Position numbers and translations under genes: made by a program
The notes under the pieces: model-generated
The model's database searches: none
The model's input: the letters and a program-made list of their open reading frames with translations, nothing else
What the model was told of the DNA's origin: nothing
Shown here: piece by piece, positions 34,940-46,572 of the stretch
Position numbering within the stretch: position 1 is the first letter of the stretch
How the letters are laid out: each line of letters begins with the position of its first letter
DNA from: Excoecaria cochinchinensis
Taxonomy: Eukaryota; Streptophyta; Magnoliopsida; Malpighiales; Euphorbiaceae
Direction: 5' to 3'
DNA: 64,000 nucleotides
Assembly: GCA_947683425.1 (NCBI GenBank)
Contig: CANTUQ010000101.1
Location: forward strand, 25,443,001 to 25,507,000

Positions 34940-35340
34940 ATGAATAAACTATCAAGAATTTTCTCTGTTAAAGAACCAGGTTCAAGTTTTAATTCTAATA
35001 TTGATGATAATAATAATAATAACAATAACCCTTTAGATATGAATTCTATTGAAGTAAATATTGCTAAAATTTAAAATGATTTATTTGATTGGACTATACC
35101 TAAGCAGGATATTAGGACTATTTATTCCATTGGTTTTACAAGATTATTCTATAAAAACAGCAGAACAAACTATAATTATTAATCAAGAACATAAAACTAT
35201 CTAATTGTTTTCAGATAAAATAGTTACTGAACATAAAAAGAAAAAAATATAGGTTTTTGCATATAGGATCAGTTCAAATTTCTATCAAACCTTTATTTAG
35301 ATTAGGATTAAATATTCTTGTTTTAATGTGTTAAGGAATG
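34940..35340 (+). pseudogene. Pararetrovirus movement-protein relic
   Basis: An ATG at 34940 opens a serine/asparagine-rich stretch, including a run of Asn codons. After several stops and frame changes it reaches LHIGSVQISIKPL (about 35257-35297), a motif typical of caulimovirid movement proteins. The fragment is too broken to be expressed as a protein. It points away from the polymerase relic on the opposite strand. Exogenous caulimovirids keep these genes on one strand in the order movement protein to polymerase, so the locus has been rearranged. Confidence 0.65.
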
Positions 35341-35369
35341 TTAAGCATTAGCAATGATATACAAAATAT

Positions 35370-35438
35370 ATTATAAAGTTATTTGCAATTTTTCTTTTAC
35401 TAATTTTCTCATGCAAGTTGGTAAATTTTCTCTTCTGA

Positions 35439-35474
<36 letters not shown>

Positions 35475-35790
35475 CATGTATGTGTACACATGCATTCTGA
35501 CTTAGTATAGTATAGTATGAATTTTAATCTCACTCAATTACATTTTTGACTAATGCACCTGTACGTTCAGTATCTTCAATTCAATGCAACACTAAAAGCA
35601 ATTGCTTGTCAAGAGCAAAAGTTGACTCCAAATAGACATATAATGTGTGAAATAAGTTGTAAAATATTTTTTCATTTGTAATAAAACATCTAAAGTTGGA
35701 GTTTTGGATATAGAATATTTTCAACTATTTGATAATAAGCGTTTTGCTTTCTTTTATAAGTTTATTTAATGCAAATTTAAATTACTCAAA
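35370..35790. repeat. Dispersed duplication, copy without the MULE (empty site)
   Basis: Matches 20165-20515 plus about 22206-22280. Where the other copy has the 1690-bp MULE and two copies of TATTTTTAA, this one reads AATATTTTCAACTATTTG with one target copy near 35720-35730. It contains a T28 run at 35444-35471. No gene. Confidence 0.85.
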
Positions 35791-36411
35791 TTAATGACTT
35801 TAAATAAAGGATGGTTTATAATATACATATACAGACACACGTATGTATATATATATATATATGTGTAAATAAATACGCGCACGTATATGCACGCACACAT
35901 GTATATATATGTGTGTATGTATATGTATATATGTATTCATTTTAGACATAAAATTTTTTATCTGATCTGAATAATCCAAAAATTTTAAGCTTGGTCCAAA
36001 AAATTAGAGCCAAAATTTTCTAAACGTTTTGAAAAAAAATTTATACAGAGCAAATTTGAAAATTATTTTCTCAATAACATGGAACTTTTGGGCTTAATAG
36101 CAAGTTTTCAATATTTTAGTAAATATAAAAAATTAAATAACATTCAAAATTTTAGAATTTAATCTCCAAAATAATTTTATAGATTTTGGAGTAGCTCTAT
36201 AATCTCGTTTAGGTGACTTAAAACTTATATAATAGAATGATACCATACCCTTGAATTAAATATGTTAAAGTGATTTTATAAATATTAAATGTGTCTGAAA
36301 AAAAGTTTTAGAAAGAAAAAAAATAGGTATATATATAGTTTTCAAAATGTAAATATTCAATCAGTAAAAGTCCAATAGTTTAGAGTTCGAAATATGAATT
36401 TTGTCTTTAAC

Positions 36412-36461
<50 letters not shown>

Positions 36462-36758
36462 TTTCCAACACGGTACAAACATATCATAGGAAAATGGGAA
36501 AATATATTTTATTAGACATTTCGAGAATTATTATTTGTCTTCTTTGGTTTTTTGGAATACATTTTGAGAAAATAGGCAGTCTGTTGAAAGAGAAATAAAT
36601 AAATAGATATTCGTAGACAAATATTTAATATCAATTCTTAAATTTTTATAAGGAAAAAAAGAAAAACAAGACAATTGGCTTTTAGCCATCTGTAATTTTT
36701 AAGATCGATACTTTTCCAGGCAAAGCTATACCTGTAAAGAAGAAGCAGCAGCAACAAA
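35791..36758. other. AT-rich upstream region of the first enoyl-CoA isomerase
   Basis: Contains alternating purine-pyrimidine (AT/GT) tracts around 35820-35935 and an (AT)n microsatellite at 36418-36458. A TATA-like TTTTTATAAGG lies near 36643-36653, about 110 bp before the ATG. No other gene is seen. Confidence 0.5.
36418..36458. repeat. (AT)n microsatellite
   Basis: About 41 bp of uninterrupted alternating T and A, roughly 300 bp upstream of the isomerase start codon. Confidence 0.95.
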
Positions 36759-37499
36759 ATGTGCACGTTAGAGAAGCGAGGCCATATCTACATCCTCACA
36801 CTCACTGGCCCTGGTGAACACAGACTAAGCTCTACTCTCCTTGATTCTATTCAATCCGCTCTCCGCCACCTCCATGCCCAGCCTCCCTCTCCTTCTTCCG
36901 CCCTCATCACCACGGGCCACGGCAAATTTTTCTCCAACGGCTTCGATCTCGCTTGGGTTCAATCCGCTCCTTCCGCATCCACTTTTCAATCCCGTTTCAA
37001 GCTCCTCTCCTCAAAATTCCGCTCTCTAATTGCCGATCTAATCTCCCTTCCCATGCCTACTATCGCCGCCGTCACCGGCCACGCCTCGGCGGGTGGTTTA
37101 ATACTGGCTTTAGGTCATGATTATGTGTTAATGAGAAAGGATAGAGGATTTCTTTACCTGAGTGAGCTTGATATAGGGCTTGTGATTCCGGCTTGGTTCA
37201 TGGCGATTTTGAAATGCAAGATCGGGGATGCGAATGCTAGGAGAGAAATGGTGTTGAAGGCGCCGAAGTTGACGGCGGAGATGGCAGTTGCAAGGGGGAT
37301 TGTCCACTCTGCGCACGATAGCGCGGAGGCGACTGTCGATGCGGCGGTGGAGCTCGGAGAGGAATTGGTGAGGAGAAATTGGGACGGACACGTGTATGCA
37401 AAAAATAGGTTAGTTGTTTTGGGTGAGGTGATGGATAAGATTGGAAACGACGAAAATGTTGAGGGGCAAAATGGGAATACCATTAAATCTAACTTGTGA
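36759..37499 (+). CDS. ECI: Peroxisomal enoyl-CoA delta isomerase (ECI family), 246 aa
   Basis: Intronless crotonase-fold protein opening MCTLEKRGHIYILTLTG, the usual start of plant ECI1/ECI2-type enzymes. The family moves the cis/trans double bond of 3-enoyl-CoA to the 2-trans position, so that unsaturated fatty acids (and, for Arabidopsis IBR10/ECI2, indole-3-butyric acid side chains) enter beta-oxidation. Visible motifs: KFFSNGFDL (residues 56-64) and GHASAGG (107-113), which build the CoA/oxyanion pocket, and SELDIGLVIPAWFM (135-148). Length is normal for the family. The last three residues are SNL instead of the standard SKL, so peroxisomal import may be weak. The paralogue at 63434 has GHASAAG where this copy has GHASAGG. 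The exact paralogue (ECI1, 2 or 3) cannot be settled here. Confidence 0.9.
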   Translation: MCTLEKRGHIYILTLTGPGEHRLSSTLLDSIQSALRHLHAQPPSPSSALITTGHGKFFSNGFDLAWVQSAPSASTFQSRFKLLSSKFRSLIADLISLPMPTIAAVTGHASAGGLILALGHDYVLMRKDRGFLYLSELDIGLVIPAWFMAILKCKIGDANARREMVLKAPKLTAEMAVARGIVHSAHDSAEATVDAAVELGEELVRRNWDGHVYAKNRLVVLGEVMDKIGNDENVEGQNGNTIKSNL

Positions 37500-39215
37500 T
37501 TCTGTAAGAAGTATTGAAGTAAGAACATTTTATCCTATTTTGTTGCTGTTATTTATGATTGTAAAGTTTTATTAAGAGTGATAGGTTGATCTATTGCTTT
37601 GTTTTGTAGGCGAATAGAAAATTTAGCTGTCCATAATTTAGTTAAAATAGTTAGGTTTAAATTTGTTCGGAAAGAGTGACGTTGTCCATCTCTATTTTTA
37701 TTTGATGTATTAAGTTTCAATTCAGTTTAATAAAATACTTACTTTTTTTTTAAAAAAAAAGTTAAGAACATTTTATAAGAACTATTTTTTTTTACAAAAA
37801 ATGCAACAATAATTTTTAATAAATATATTCTCAAAAAATAATAAATATAAAAATTCTATATCTTCAAAAATATGAAGTTGGGTTTGCAGTCCAAACATAT
37901 TTTTTTCAAGTCATTCACAAAAAAAAAATAATTATACACAAAAATTATTTATTTAAGATAATTTTATGATTTGTCAATAATTTAAAAAATAAATTATATT
38001 TTTGTCTAAAATAATTTTCACCTGCTTACTTCTTTAGATAGAGGTAGAATAATTAATTATTCAATATTATTTTATTGAATAAATGAAGTATAATTTTGGA
38101 CTGGGGCTAAAAAAAACCGGTAAGATCGGTTAAATGCACAATCTGAGAACTGGGACATAAATGGGACGGCATTGTTTTTCTTTTTTTTTTTTTGGAACCG
38201 GCAGGAGAAAAGACCCTAAGAACAAAGAGGAGCCAAAGCAAAAGTATGACCATCCAAGGGATAACGAAAACCAAGCGGAGCTAGCCAATCAACAGGCATG
38301 TTGGCTTCACGGTAAACGTCCCAGTCCCTACGAAGGAAATCTTTGATAGCACGGACCCTTTCCACTTTTGCCATTCTCTACAAATGGCTCCCACAAATTG
38401 GGCCGTCCCATGTTACTGAGCAAAAGGAACCGAGACCCAATTTGTTTGTACATTATAGATGCTCTTAGAAATCACCATTCTAGATGCTCTAAAATAAAAT
38501 AATTCACACAAAATTTTTTCATTAATCAATTCAATAATATATTGATACGTAAAATTATTAACCATTTACCCACTACTTTTTTAATATCTTTCAACTATTT
38601 TATCTCATGTGTCAATTTTTTATTGGTTCAGTGTAGGAATTTATTTATAGGTTTAATTTAAACAACTGTTGTGTTGTCGCGGACATCACCAAAAATTGAC
38701 AGTTTACAAACCTATGGAATCGGTTTAACGAACTAAATGGCCATGAGTTATTTCAATCCATGTAGTTTAGTTGTGTTGATTTGAATTTGTTCGACTTTTC
38801 TTTTTATTTTCATTTTGACAAGTCATAAAACGGATCACTTCTCGGATTGAATTAGATTTGAATAAATTTTTTTTGAGTGGACGTGGATTGGACTAATATA
38901 TGGGGACTAATTTTTCCACCTCAATACTCCAGTCAGTAATTCTTATAACCCTGTCGGTGCCTTCACTTTTATATATACTTCTTCCTCTAAATATGGAACT
39001 AAAATAAGAGCAACTACTGTTATGATTATTATTGGCCAGCTCTGCAGTGGTTTTAAATTGCTCATCCTCATATCTTTGTGTAAGGTAGCAAGAAATGAAT
39101 TGATTAAACATGAAGCCAGAATCTTGATTACTGCAAAAGGAAACAAATGCTTGACATAGCTTTATGTTCATTTTAGCTTATGGAAGCATTAATTGCCACG
39201 TTATTCTCCTGGAAT
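37500..39215. other. Intergenic region between isomerase and Copia element
   Basis: The first part is the isomerase 3' UTR and AT-rich DNA. A LINE-like fragment lies at 38170-38360 (separate entry). The last about 300 bp (38890-39215) is the original upstream flank of the Root_cap gene, now split from it by the Copia insertion. I see no further gene. Confidence 0.5.
38170..38360 (-). pseudogene. RNase H-like fragment of a decayed LINE
   Basis: On the minus strand one frame reads VRAIKDFL, RDWDVYREAN and then VDWLAPLGF before a stop. This resembles the RVT_3 RNase H end of plant L1 elements (DWxV...YREANxxADWLA). No reverse transcriptase accompanies it. Probably a truncated insertion; assignment rests on this motif. 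Confidence 0.4.
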
Positions 39216-40157
39216 TGATGGGAAAAATGACCAACAACGGAAACACTTAATTTGCGGAATGAATCTTCGTTGTTTATCTTTCCCTACTTGAATGAACCTT
39301 TTAGGTAAACCAACAAATAGAATAATATCCAAAACAAATAATCCAGCAACAAAATCTGAACTCCACACCCACAATCAGCACAAGAACACGCAAGACTTTT
39401 ACGTGGAAAACCTCCTCGATGTAAGGAGTAAAAACCACGGGACCCTTAGGCCGCTTAAATCTTTCACTATCAATTAATGGGCAAATACAACATATATTCT
39501 GTTTATTACAGTAAATTTTCTCTATACTGAACTAGAGGCATATCATCATCATCATCATCATCATAATCTTGGAATGAACATCAAGATATATGGAATAAAT
39601 CAAAGACAAAAGCAAGAGAGTTAATACCCAGAAACTGAATTCTGTTTCAGCGACGAACTGACCTCTGGATGTCAGAATCTGATCTTCACCGTTGATAATA
39701 AAGATCAAGATGTAAGTAACAAGCTATCAAAAATACAGCTCAATCCAACGGTTCAATCTCTGGAAAATAGATGATTCGTCAGACTGGTTTGTTGTAGAAG
39801 AAAGTTCTGTTGTCTCCACCACGAAATAACTTCTGGACTTCAGAATCTGATCTGCACCGTTGATAATGAATATCGACGTGTGAGTAAGTTTCGTTTAAAA
39901 TTTCAGCCCGATCCAACGGCTGAATCTCCGGAAAACGGAAAAATCGTGGGACTGGTTTTGTGTAAGAAAAATCAGATTTTTCTTCTTCTTCTTTCTTCAA
40001 CTCTCTCACTTTCTTTCTTCTTATTTTTACCAACTCTCTGCCAACTCCTTTTGTTTATTTCACACACACATATTCAAACACACAACTGTAAAAATACTAC
40101 CTAACACAAATGGTCAATTTGTTAGACTCTTCCCTCATATGGAAGAAAAGTCCAACA
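39216..40157 (-). repeat. 3' LTR of the Copia element
   Basis: Read on the minus strand: TGTTGGACTT...CCCATCA, 942 bp. It matches the other LTR except for about 16 substitutions and one fewer ATC unit in the repeat at about 39540-39565. Confidence 0.93.
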
Positions 40158-40170
40158 AATCTCCCCCTTT
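40158..40170 (-). promoter_or_regulatory. Polypurine tract of the Copia element
   Basis: On the minus strand AAAGGGGGAGATT directly precedes the 3' LTR. Confidence 0.85.
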
Positions 40171-40174
40171 CTGA

Positions 40175-43100
40175 CTATGAGGAAGAGTCTGCCATCCCGG
40201 CAATAGAGCAACACACTTTTAGCTTCTTCTTAACTAAAGCTTTTGTCAACATATCGGAACCATTATCATCAGTATGAATCTTATCAAGTTCAAATAGCTT
40301 CTCTTCAAGAGCATCTCTAATCCAATGATACCTCACATCAATATGTTTTGTTTTCTTGTGGTAAGTCGAGTTTTTAGCAAGATGAATCGCGCTTTGATTA
40401 TCACAAAGCACCACATAACGTTGTTGCTTGAAGTCTAACTCTTGCACAAATCTTTTCAACCATAACATCTCTTTACCTGCTTCTGTTGCTGCTATATACT
40501 CGGCCTCTGTAGTAGAAAGTGCAACACACTTTTACAGTCTTGATTGCCATGACACAGCTCCCCCTGCAAAAGTCATCAAATACCCAGAAGTTGATTTGTG
40601 ACTATCCTTGTCTCCTGCCATATCAGAATCTGTATACCCAGCTAGCACTGGCTTTCCATTTCCAAATGTAAGACCCAATTTGGAAGTACCTCGAAGATAT
40701 CTAAATATCCACTTAACTGCTTCCCAATGCTTCCTACCCGGATTTGACAGAAAACGACTAACAACACCTACTGCATGAGCTATATCAGGCCGTGTGCACA
40801 CCATAGCATACATCAAACTTCCTACCGCTGAGGCATATGGAACTCTATCCATCTCTTCCTTCTCTTCCTCAGTAGAAGGGCAATCTTTTTCAGTTAGCTT
40901 AAAGTTGGTTGTAAGAGGAGAACTAACCACTTTAGCTTTATCCATGTTAAACCTGCAAAGCACCTTTTCAATATACTTTTCCTGTGACATGTGCAATTTC
41001 TTAGCAGCCCTATCTCGATTAATTTTAATGCCAAGAATTTGTTTTGCTGGCCCTAAGTCTTTCATAGCAAAAGACTTACTCAACCGTTGCTTCAACTGGG
41101 CAATCCTTCCAGTATTCTTTCCAACAATTAACATGTCATCAACATACAGCAACAAAATGATAAAATCATCACTACCAAACCTTTGAATAAATACGCAGTG
41201 ATCTGAAGTAGTCTTCCAGTAGCCTTGCTCCCCTATAACAGACTCAAACTTTTTGTACCACTGCCTTGGTGCTTGCTTCAAACCATATAGACTTTTCTGA
41301 AGTCTGCACACATACCTCTCTTTGCCTTTCATCTGAAACCCTTCAGGTTGCTCCATGTAAATCTCCTTATCCAAGTCACCATGAAGAAAAGCGGTCTTGA
41401 CATCCATCTGCTCAACCTCCAAATCAAGGCTAGCTGCTAAACCGAGAACAACACGAATAGATGCCATTTTCACAACTGGAGAAAAAATCTCATCAAAATC
41501 AATACCTTTCTTCTGGCTAAATCCTTTGACCACCAATCTAGCTTTGTACCGTGGCTGTGAAGAGTTCTCATCATGCTTCACTTTGTACACCCACTTGTTC
41601 TTCAAAGCTCTTTTGCCTTTAGGTAACTCCACCAACTCAAAGGTGTTATTCTCATACAAGGACTTCATTTCATCTTGCATGGCATCAATCCACTTTTTCT
41701 TGTGCTCATCTTCCATGGCTTCTGCATAACTTTCAGGTTCTCCCCCATCAGTCAACAACACATACTCATCAGCAGAATACCGTGTAGAAGAATGACGATC
41801 TCTAATAGACCGCCTAAGTGGAACAAATGGTGGTGCATCTGGTACTGGTAACTCTTCATGGATAATCTCATCCATATCAACTTGTTGTGGAGCATCAACA
41901 TCATCAGTAACCTGCTGGTCAGCATTCTGATCATCATCTCCAATCTGGGTATCAGCATGCTGAGGAGGAACTGGATCCAAATCAATAAGATCATCAGTAT
42001 GCTGAGGAACTGTCTCTGCCTTCTCAACATCTTTCAAAGTCTGATCTTCCATAAAGATAACATCTCGGCTTCTCACAATTTTCTTCATAATTGGATCATA
42101 CAACTTGTAACCCATCTCATCTTGTCCATAGCCAATGAACACACATTGCCTAGTCTTCACATCAAGCTTAGATCTCTCATCTTTTGGAATATGCACAAAA
42201 GCCTTGCATCCAAAGACGCGCAAGTGATCATAAGAAACATCTTTGCCACTCCAAACCCTGTCAGGAACATCAAAATGCAAAGGAACACAGGGTGTTAGAT
42301 TTAAAACATGTACCACAGTACTCAAAGCCTCACCCCAAAATGATCTAGGCAATCCTGCATGTGATAGCACACATCTGACTCGCTCAACCAATGTCCTGTT
42401 TGTCCTCTCTGCTAAACCATTCAGCTGCGGGGTCTTTGGAGGAGTCTTTTGGTGCCGAATACCTTGTTGTCTGCAATATGCATCGAAAGGGCCTATGTAT
42501 TCCCCTCCATTGTCTGTCCGGATACACTTGAGCTTCTTCCCAGTCTGTCTCTCAACTAGAGCTTGAAATTGCTTGAATGCATCTAACACTTGATCTTTAG
42601 ACTTCAAGGTATAAACCCAAATTTTCCTTGAATAATCATCGATGAATGTAACAAAATAAAGAGAACCACCAAGTGTCCTTATAGACATAGGACCACAAAC
42701 ATCGGAATGCACTAAATCAAGTATTTTCTCCTTCCTGGAAGGAGGATGACTCTTAAAAGAGACTCTTGTCTGTTTACCTGTCAAGCAGTCAGAACATTTA
42801 TTCAAGTGAATATCCTGCACACCAGATAGCAATTTCTTCTTTGACAATATAGACATGCCCTTTTCACTCATATGGGCAAGTCTCTTATGCCATAAATCAA
42901 TCACATCAGTATTCTCCACCACATTAACAAAGCTTTTGGAGATCTTTGGATGCACAGTGTACAACTTTGAATGTTTGCTACCTCTTGCCACAATTAAAGA
43001 ACCTCGAGTGAGCTTCCATTGTCCATTACCAAGGCCGCTGTAATAGCCATCATCATCAAGCAAGCCTGTAGAAATCAAATTCAATCTCATATCTGGAACA

Positions 43101-44182
43101 TGTTTCACATTATGCAAAACCAACTCCATCCCAGTGTCAAATTTCAAACAAACTTCTCCAATACCAATAGCCTTTGATATCCCATCATTACCCATCTGTA
43201 CATCACCAAAGTCACCTGGAGTGTAAGATGAAAAATAATCCCTTCGTGATGCAACATGACACGTAGCACCACTGTCAATTGCCCAACTCGACTCATCATA
43301 TGCAAGGTTAACAATATCACAATCACAACAAACATGATAGTTATCAGTAGTAGCATTAACCATAGCATTTTCATTACCACTGTCAGTATTCTTCTGATTG
43401 TTGTCAGCCCGTTGTCTGTTATCAGCATGTTGTTTGTTCTCTCTCTTCAGCTTTCTGCAAAACCTTTTAGTGTGCCCCTTCTTACCACAATGAAAACACT
43501 CAATATCAGCAAGCTTACCCTTAGAACTGCTACGCTGATTTCCTCTATTCGGACCTCTACTCTTACTTCTCCCCCGCCTTTCTGTGACTAAGACTTCTGA
43601 ATGTGAGGAGGAACCTTGTGACTTTCTTCTAATCTCTTCATTCAAGACACTTCCCTTAGCCAATTCCATGGTAATAACCCCATCTGGTGCAGAGTTAGAC
43701 AATGACGTTCTAAACGTCTCCCAAGAGTCCGGTAAAGTACCAAGAACCCACAAAGCCTGTATCTCATCTTCAAACTTGATCCCCATTCCTTCAAGCTGAT
43801 TTATAATTCCTTGGAAGGCATTCAAGTGATCTCCCATAGGAGTTCCATTTCGGTACTTCAAATTCATCATTTGCTTAATCAAGAATAACTTGTTATTCCC
43901 TGTCTTTCGAGCATACAACTGCTCAAGTTTGTTCCATAACTTGCGTGCATCTATCTCACCACTAATATGGTTCAAAACATTATCATCCACCCATTGCCGT
44001 ATATACCCACAAACCTGTCGATGCAAAATAGTCCATTCTGCCTCCTTTTTATCATCAGGCTTATTTTCCATAAACACCGGTAGATAATAATCTTTCACAT
44101 AAAGAAGATCCTCCATTTTGCCTTTCCAGACATGGTAATTTGAACCATTTAAATTAAGCATTCTACTTGTATTAGCTTCCAT
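40175..44182 (-). pseudogene. Copia gag-pol polyprotein with a single internal stop (1335 codons)
   Basis: Starts at 44182 (MEANTSRMLNLNGSNYHVWK). Domains in order: gag with CCHC knuckle CFHCGKKGHTKRFC (residues 229-242); aspartic protease (AIDSGATCHV); integrase with zinc-binding end and catalytic D-D-E (HSDVCGP, RTDNGGEY, NGLAERTNRT); reverse transcriptase (MDVKTAFLHGDL and YVDDMLIV); RNase H (AGYTDSDMAGD, later TEAEYIAATEAGK and DNQSAIHLAKN). The order PR-IN-RT-RH defines Copia. The only break seen is TAA at 40532-40534, after SWQSRL, where relatives have Gln; the same frame then stays open to 40175. The stop falls between catalytic parts of RNase H, so this copy probably lacks a complete RNase H. 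Confidence 0.93.
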
Positions 44183-44220
44183 TATTCAAACAAGTCTAAC
44201 AACAACAATAACAACCAAAT

Positions 44221-44232
44221 GCTCTGATACCA
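44221..44232 (-). promoter_or_regulatory. Primer-binding site of the Copia element
   Basis: On the minus strand TGGTATCAGAGC lies 3 bp downstream of the 5' LTR, complementary to initiator tRNA-Met. Confidence 0.92.
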
Positions 44233-44235
44233 ATC

Positions 44236-45180
44236 TGATGGGAAAAATGACCAACAACGGAAACACTTAATTTGTGGAATGAATCTTCGTTGTTTATCTT
44301 TCCCTACTTGAATGAACCTTTTAGGTAAACCAACAAATAGAATAATATCCAAAACAAATAATCCAGCAACAAAATCTGAACTCCACACCCACAATCAGCA
44401 CAAGAACACGCAAGACTTTTACGTGGAAAACCTCCTCGATGTAAGGAGTAAAAACCACGGGACCCTTAGGCCGCTTAAATCTTCCACTATCAATTAATGG
44501 GCAAATACAACATATATTCTGTTTATTACAGTAAATCTTCTCTATACTGAACTAGAGGCATATCATCATCATCATCATCATCATCATAATCTTGGAATGA
44601 ACATCAAGATATATGGAATAAATCAAAGACAAAAGCAAGAGAGTTAATACCCAGAAACTGAATTCTGTTTCAGCGACGAACTGACCTCTGGATGTCAGAA
44701 TCTGATCTCCACCGTTGATAATAAAGATAAAGATGTAAGTAACAAGCTATCAAAAATACAGCTCAATCCAACGGTTCAATCTCCGGAAAATAGATGATTC
44801 GTCAGACTGGTTTGTTGTAGAAGAAAGTTCTGTTGTCTCCACCACGAAATAACTTCTGGACTTCAGAATCTGATCTGCACTGTTGATAATGAAGATCGAC
44901 GTGTGAGTAAGCTTCGTTTAAAATTTCAGCCCGATCCAACGGCTGAATCTCCAGAAAATGGAAAAATCGTGGGACTTGTTTTGTGTAAGAAAAATCAGAT
45001 TTTTCTTCTTCTTCTTTCTTCAACTCTCTCACTTTCTTTCTTCTTATTTTTGCCAACTCCCTGCCAACTACTTTTGTTTATTTCACACACACATATTCAA
45101 ACACACAACTGTAAAAATACTACCTAACACAAATGGTCAATTTGTTAGACTCTTCCCTCGTATGGAAGAAAAGTCCAACA
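44236..45180 (-). repeat. 5' LTR of the Copia element
   Basis: 945 bp. It contains the element's promoter and, on the plus strand, a pyrimidine-rich stretch near 45000-45050. Its outer end (45180) is the boundary nearest the Root_cap gene. Confidence 0.93.
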
Positions 45181-45375
45181 GGAATATGGCTGAGTTTATT
45201 ATTATCATATACTCAAAGTTCCTAAATTTGCACTCTGAAGGAATCATTAATCATCTCCATCTGATTCCACAATCATCGAAAGCAAATTCATGCTTCAAAT
45301 ATGAGATTGTTTTAGATTAAATGACAAGCTTCATTGGAAAATATTTCGAAAATGACAATTAGAGAATTAGAAATT

Positions 45376-45385
45376 CTATAAATAG
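45376..45385 (+). promoter_or_regulatory. TATA box of the Root_cap gene
   Basis: CTATAAATAG lies 93 bp upstream of the ATG at 45478, a normal spacing for a plant core promoter with a short 5' UTR. The Copia element ends 195 bp further upstream. Confidence 0.75.
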
Positions 45386-45477
45386 TGGCAGAAGAAGTGA
45401 GTTACAGCATCAATCGGCCTTGCGTAATTTCCTTTCTCGTAAGAGTTTAAAGAGAAGAACATAAGAATAAGCTAAGC

Positions 45478-46572
45478 ATGAAGAGTTTGATATTGATTAA
45501 TGTTGTGGTAGCATTATTATTAATTGCAGGCATTAAAGAGGGAAATGCAGGATCTGTTTATTGCACAAACCAAGCAAGCAGATGCTATGGGAAGTATGTA
45601 GAATGCCCAGCAGAATGCCCAGACACTTACTTAAATGACCCCAAAGCTAAAGTTTGCTATGTTAACTGTTATTCCCCACATTGCCTGGCTGAGTGCAAGT
45701 GTAAGATTTTCTACAATTTTTAATTAAAATGGTATTGGAATTTGAAATCTAAGTAATGTGTTTGATAATTTTCAGATCGCAAAGCCAATTGTGACACCCC
45801 TGGTTCAGCATGCTATGATCCTCGATTCATCGGTGGAGATGGTGTTGTATTCTATTTCCATGGCAAAAGCAATCAACATTTCAGCTTAGTATCAGATTCC
45901 AATCTCCAGATCAATGGACGATTCATCGGGCACAGGCCAGCAGGCAGAAGCAGGGACTTCACTTGGATTCAAGCCTTGGGAATCCTTTTCAACTCTCACA
46001 CTTTCTCTCTTGAGGCCACTAAGGCACCAACTTGGGATGCTGAAATTGACCATTTAAAGTTCAGTTATAATGGTGAAGATTTAGTTGTTCCTGATGGCTC
46101 ACTTTCCACGTGGTATTCTCCTGAGAAAGATGTGAAAGTAGAGAGAGTATCAAGCAAGAACAGTGTGATTGTGACGTTGAAGGATGCTGCGGAGATATTG
46201 GTCAATGTGGTACCAGTGACTAAAGAAGATGATAGAATCCATAACTATAGACTCCCATCCCATGACTGCTTTGTCCACTTGGAGATTCAGTTCAGGTTCT
46301 TTAGCCTTTCACCTAAGGTTGATGGAGTTTTAGGCAGAACTTACAGGCCTGATTTTCAGAATCCGGCAAAGCCTGGTGTGGCTATGCCCGTTTTGGGAGG
46401 CGAGCAAGAGTACAGAACCCAATCTCTTGTTTCATCAGATTGCCAATCTTGCATTTTCTCTCCGGAAGCCATGACCGAGAACCAAGACACCTCATCATCC
46501 CTGAAAAATTATATCACACTTGACTGCACCCGTGGGGCATCTGCTGGCTATGGAATTATTTACAAGAAGTAA
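45478..46572 (+). CDS. Secreted Root_cap-family protein, 2 exons, 339 aa
   Basis: Exon 1 45478-45700 and exon 2 45776-46572, joined by a 75-bp GT-AG intron in phase 1 (CK|Y). The first about 24 residues are a signal peptide (hydrophobic VVVALLLIAG, cut near GNA/GS). A cysteine-rich segment with ten or more Cys follows (CYGKYVECPAECPDTY ... CYVNCYSPHCLAEC), then the Root_cap domain (FIGGDGVVFYFHGKSNQHFSLVSD onward, including INGRFIGHRPAGR and GRTYRPDF) through YGIIYKK. The family (Root_cap, also called LEA-related) is expressed in root caps and seeds and is presumed to act in the cell wall or mucilage; no enzymatic activity is established. Length is normal. A Copia insertion separates the core promoter from older upstream DNA. 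Confidence 0.9.

Larger units (their letters stand above)
39216..45180 (-). mobile_element. Young Copia LTR retrotransposon (Tork/Tnt1-like), 5965 bp
   Basis: Complete element on the minus strand with identical target duplications GGAAT (39211-39215 and 45181-45185). LTRs are 44236-45180 (5') and 39216-40157 (3'). By hand I count about 16 substitutions plus one extra ATC unit between them, roughly 98% identity, so insertion is recent. The primer site for tRNA-Met is at 44221-44232 and the polypurine tract at 40158-40170. The polyprotein is intact apart from one in-frame stop. It landed about 190 bp upstream of the TATA box of the Root_cap gene. Confidence 0.95.

Noticed and set aside
40794..43799. 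Several plus-strand open frames of 60-146 codons
   Set aside because: All are antisense shadows of the Copia polyprotein on the minus strand.
44903..45320. Open frames over the Copia 5' LTR running toward the Root_cap gene
   Set aside because: They also occur in the 3' LTR copy and are repeat sequence; no splice link to the Root_cap exon is visible.
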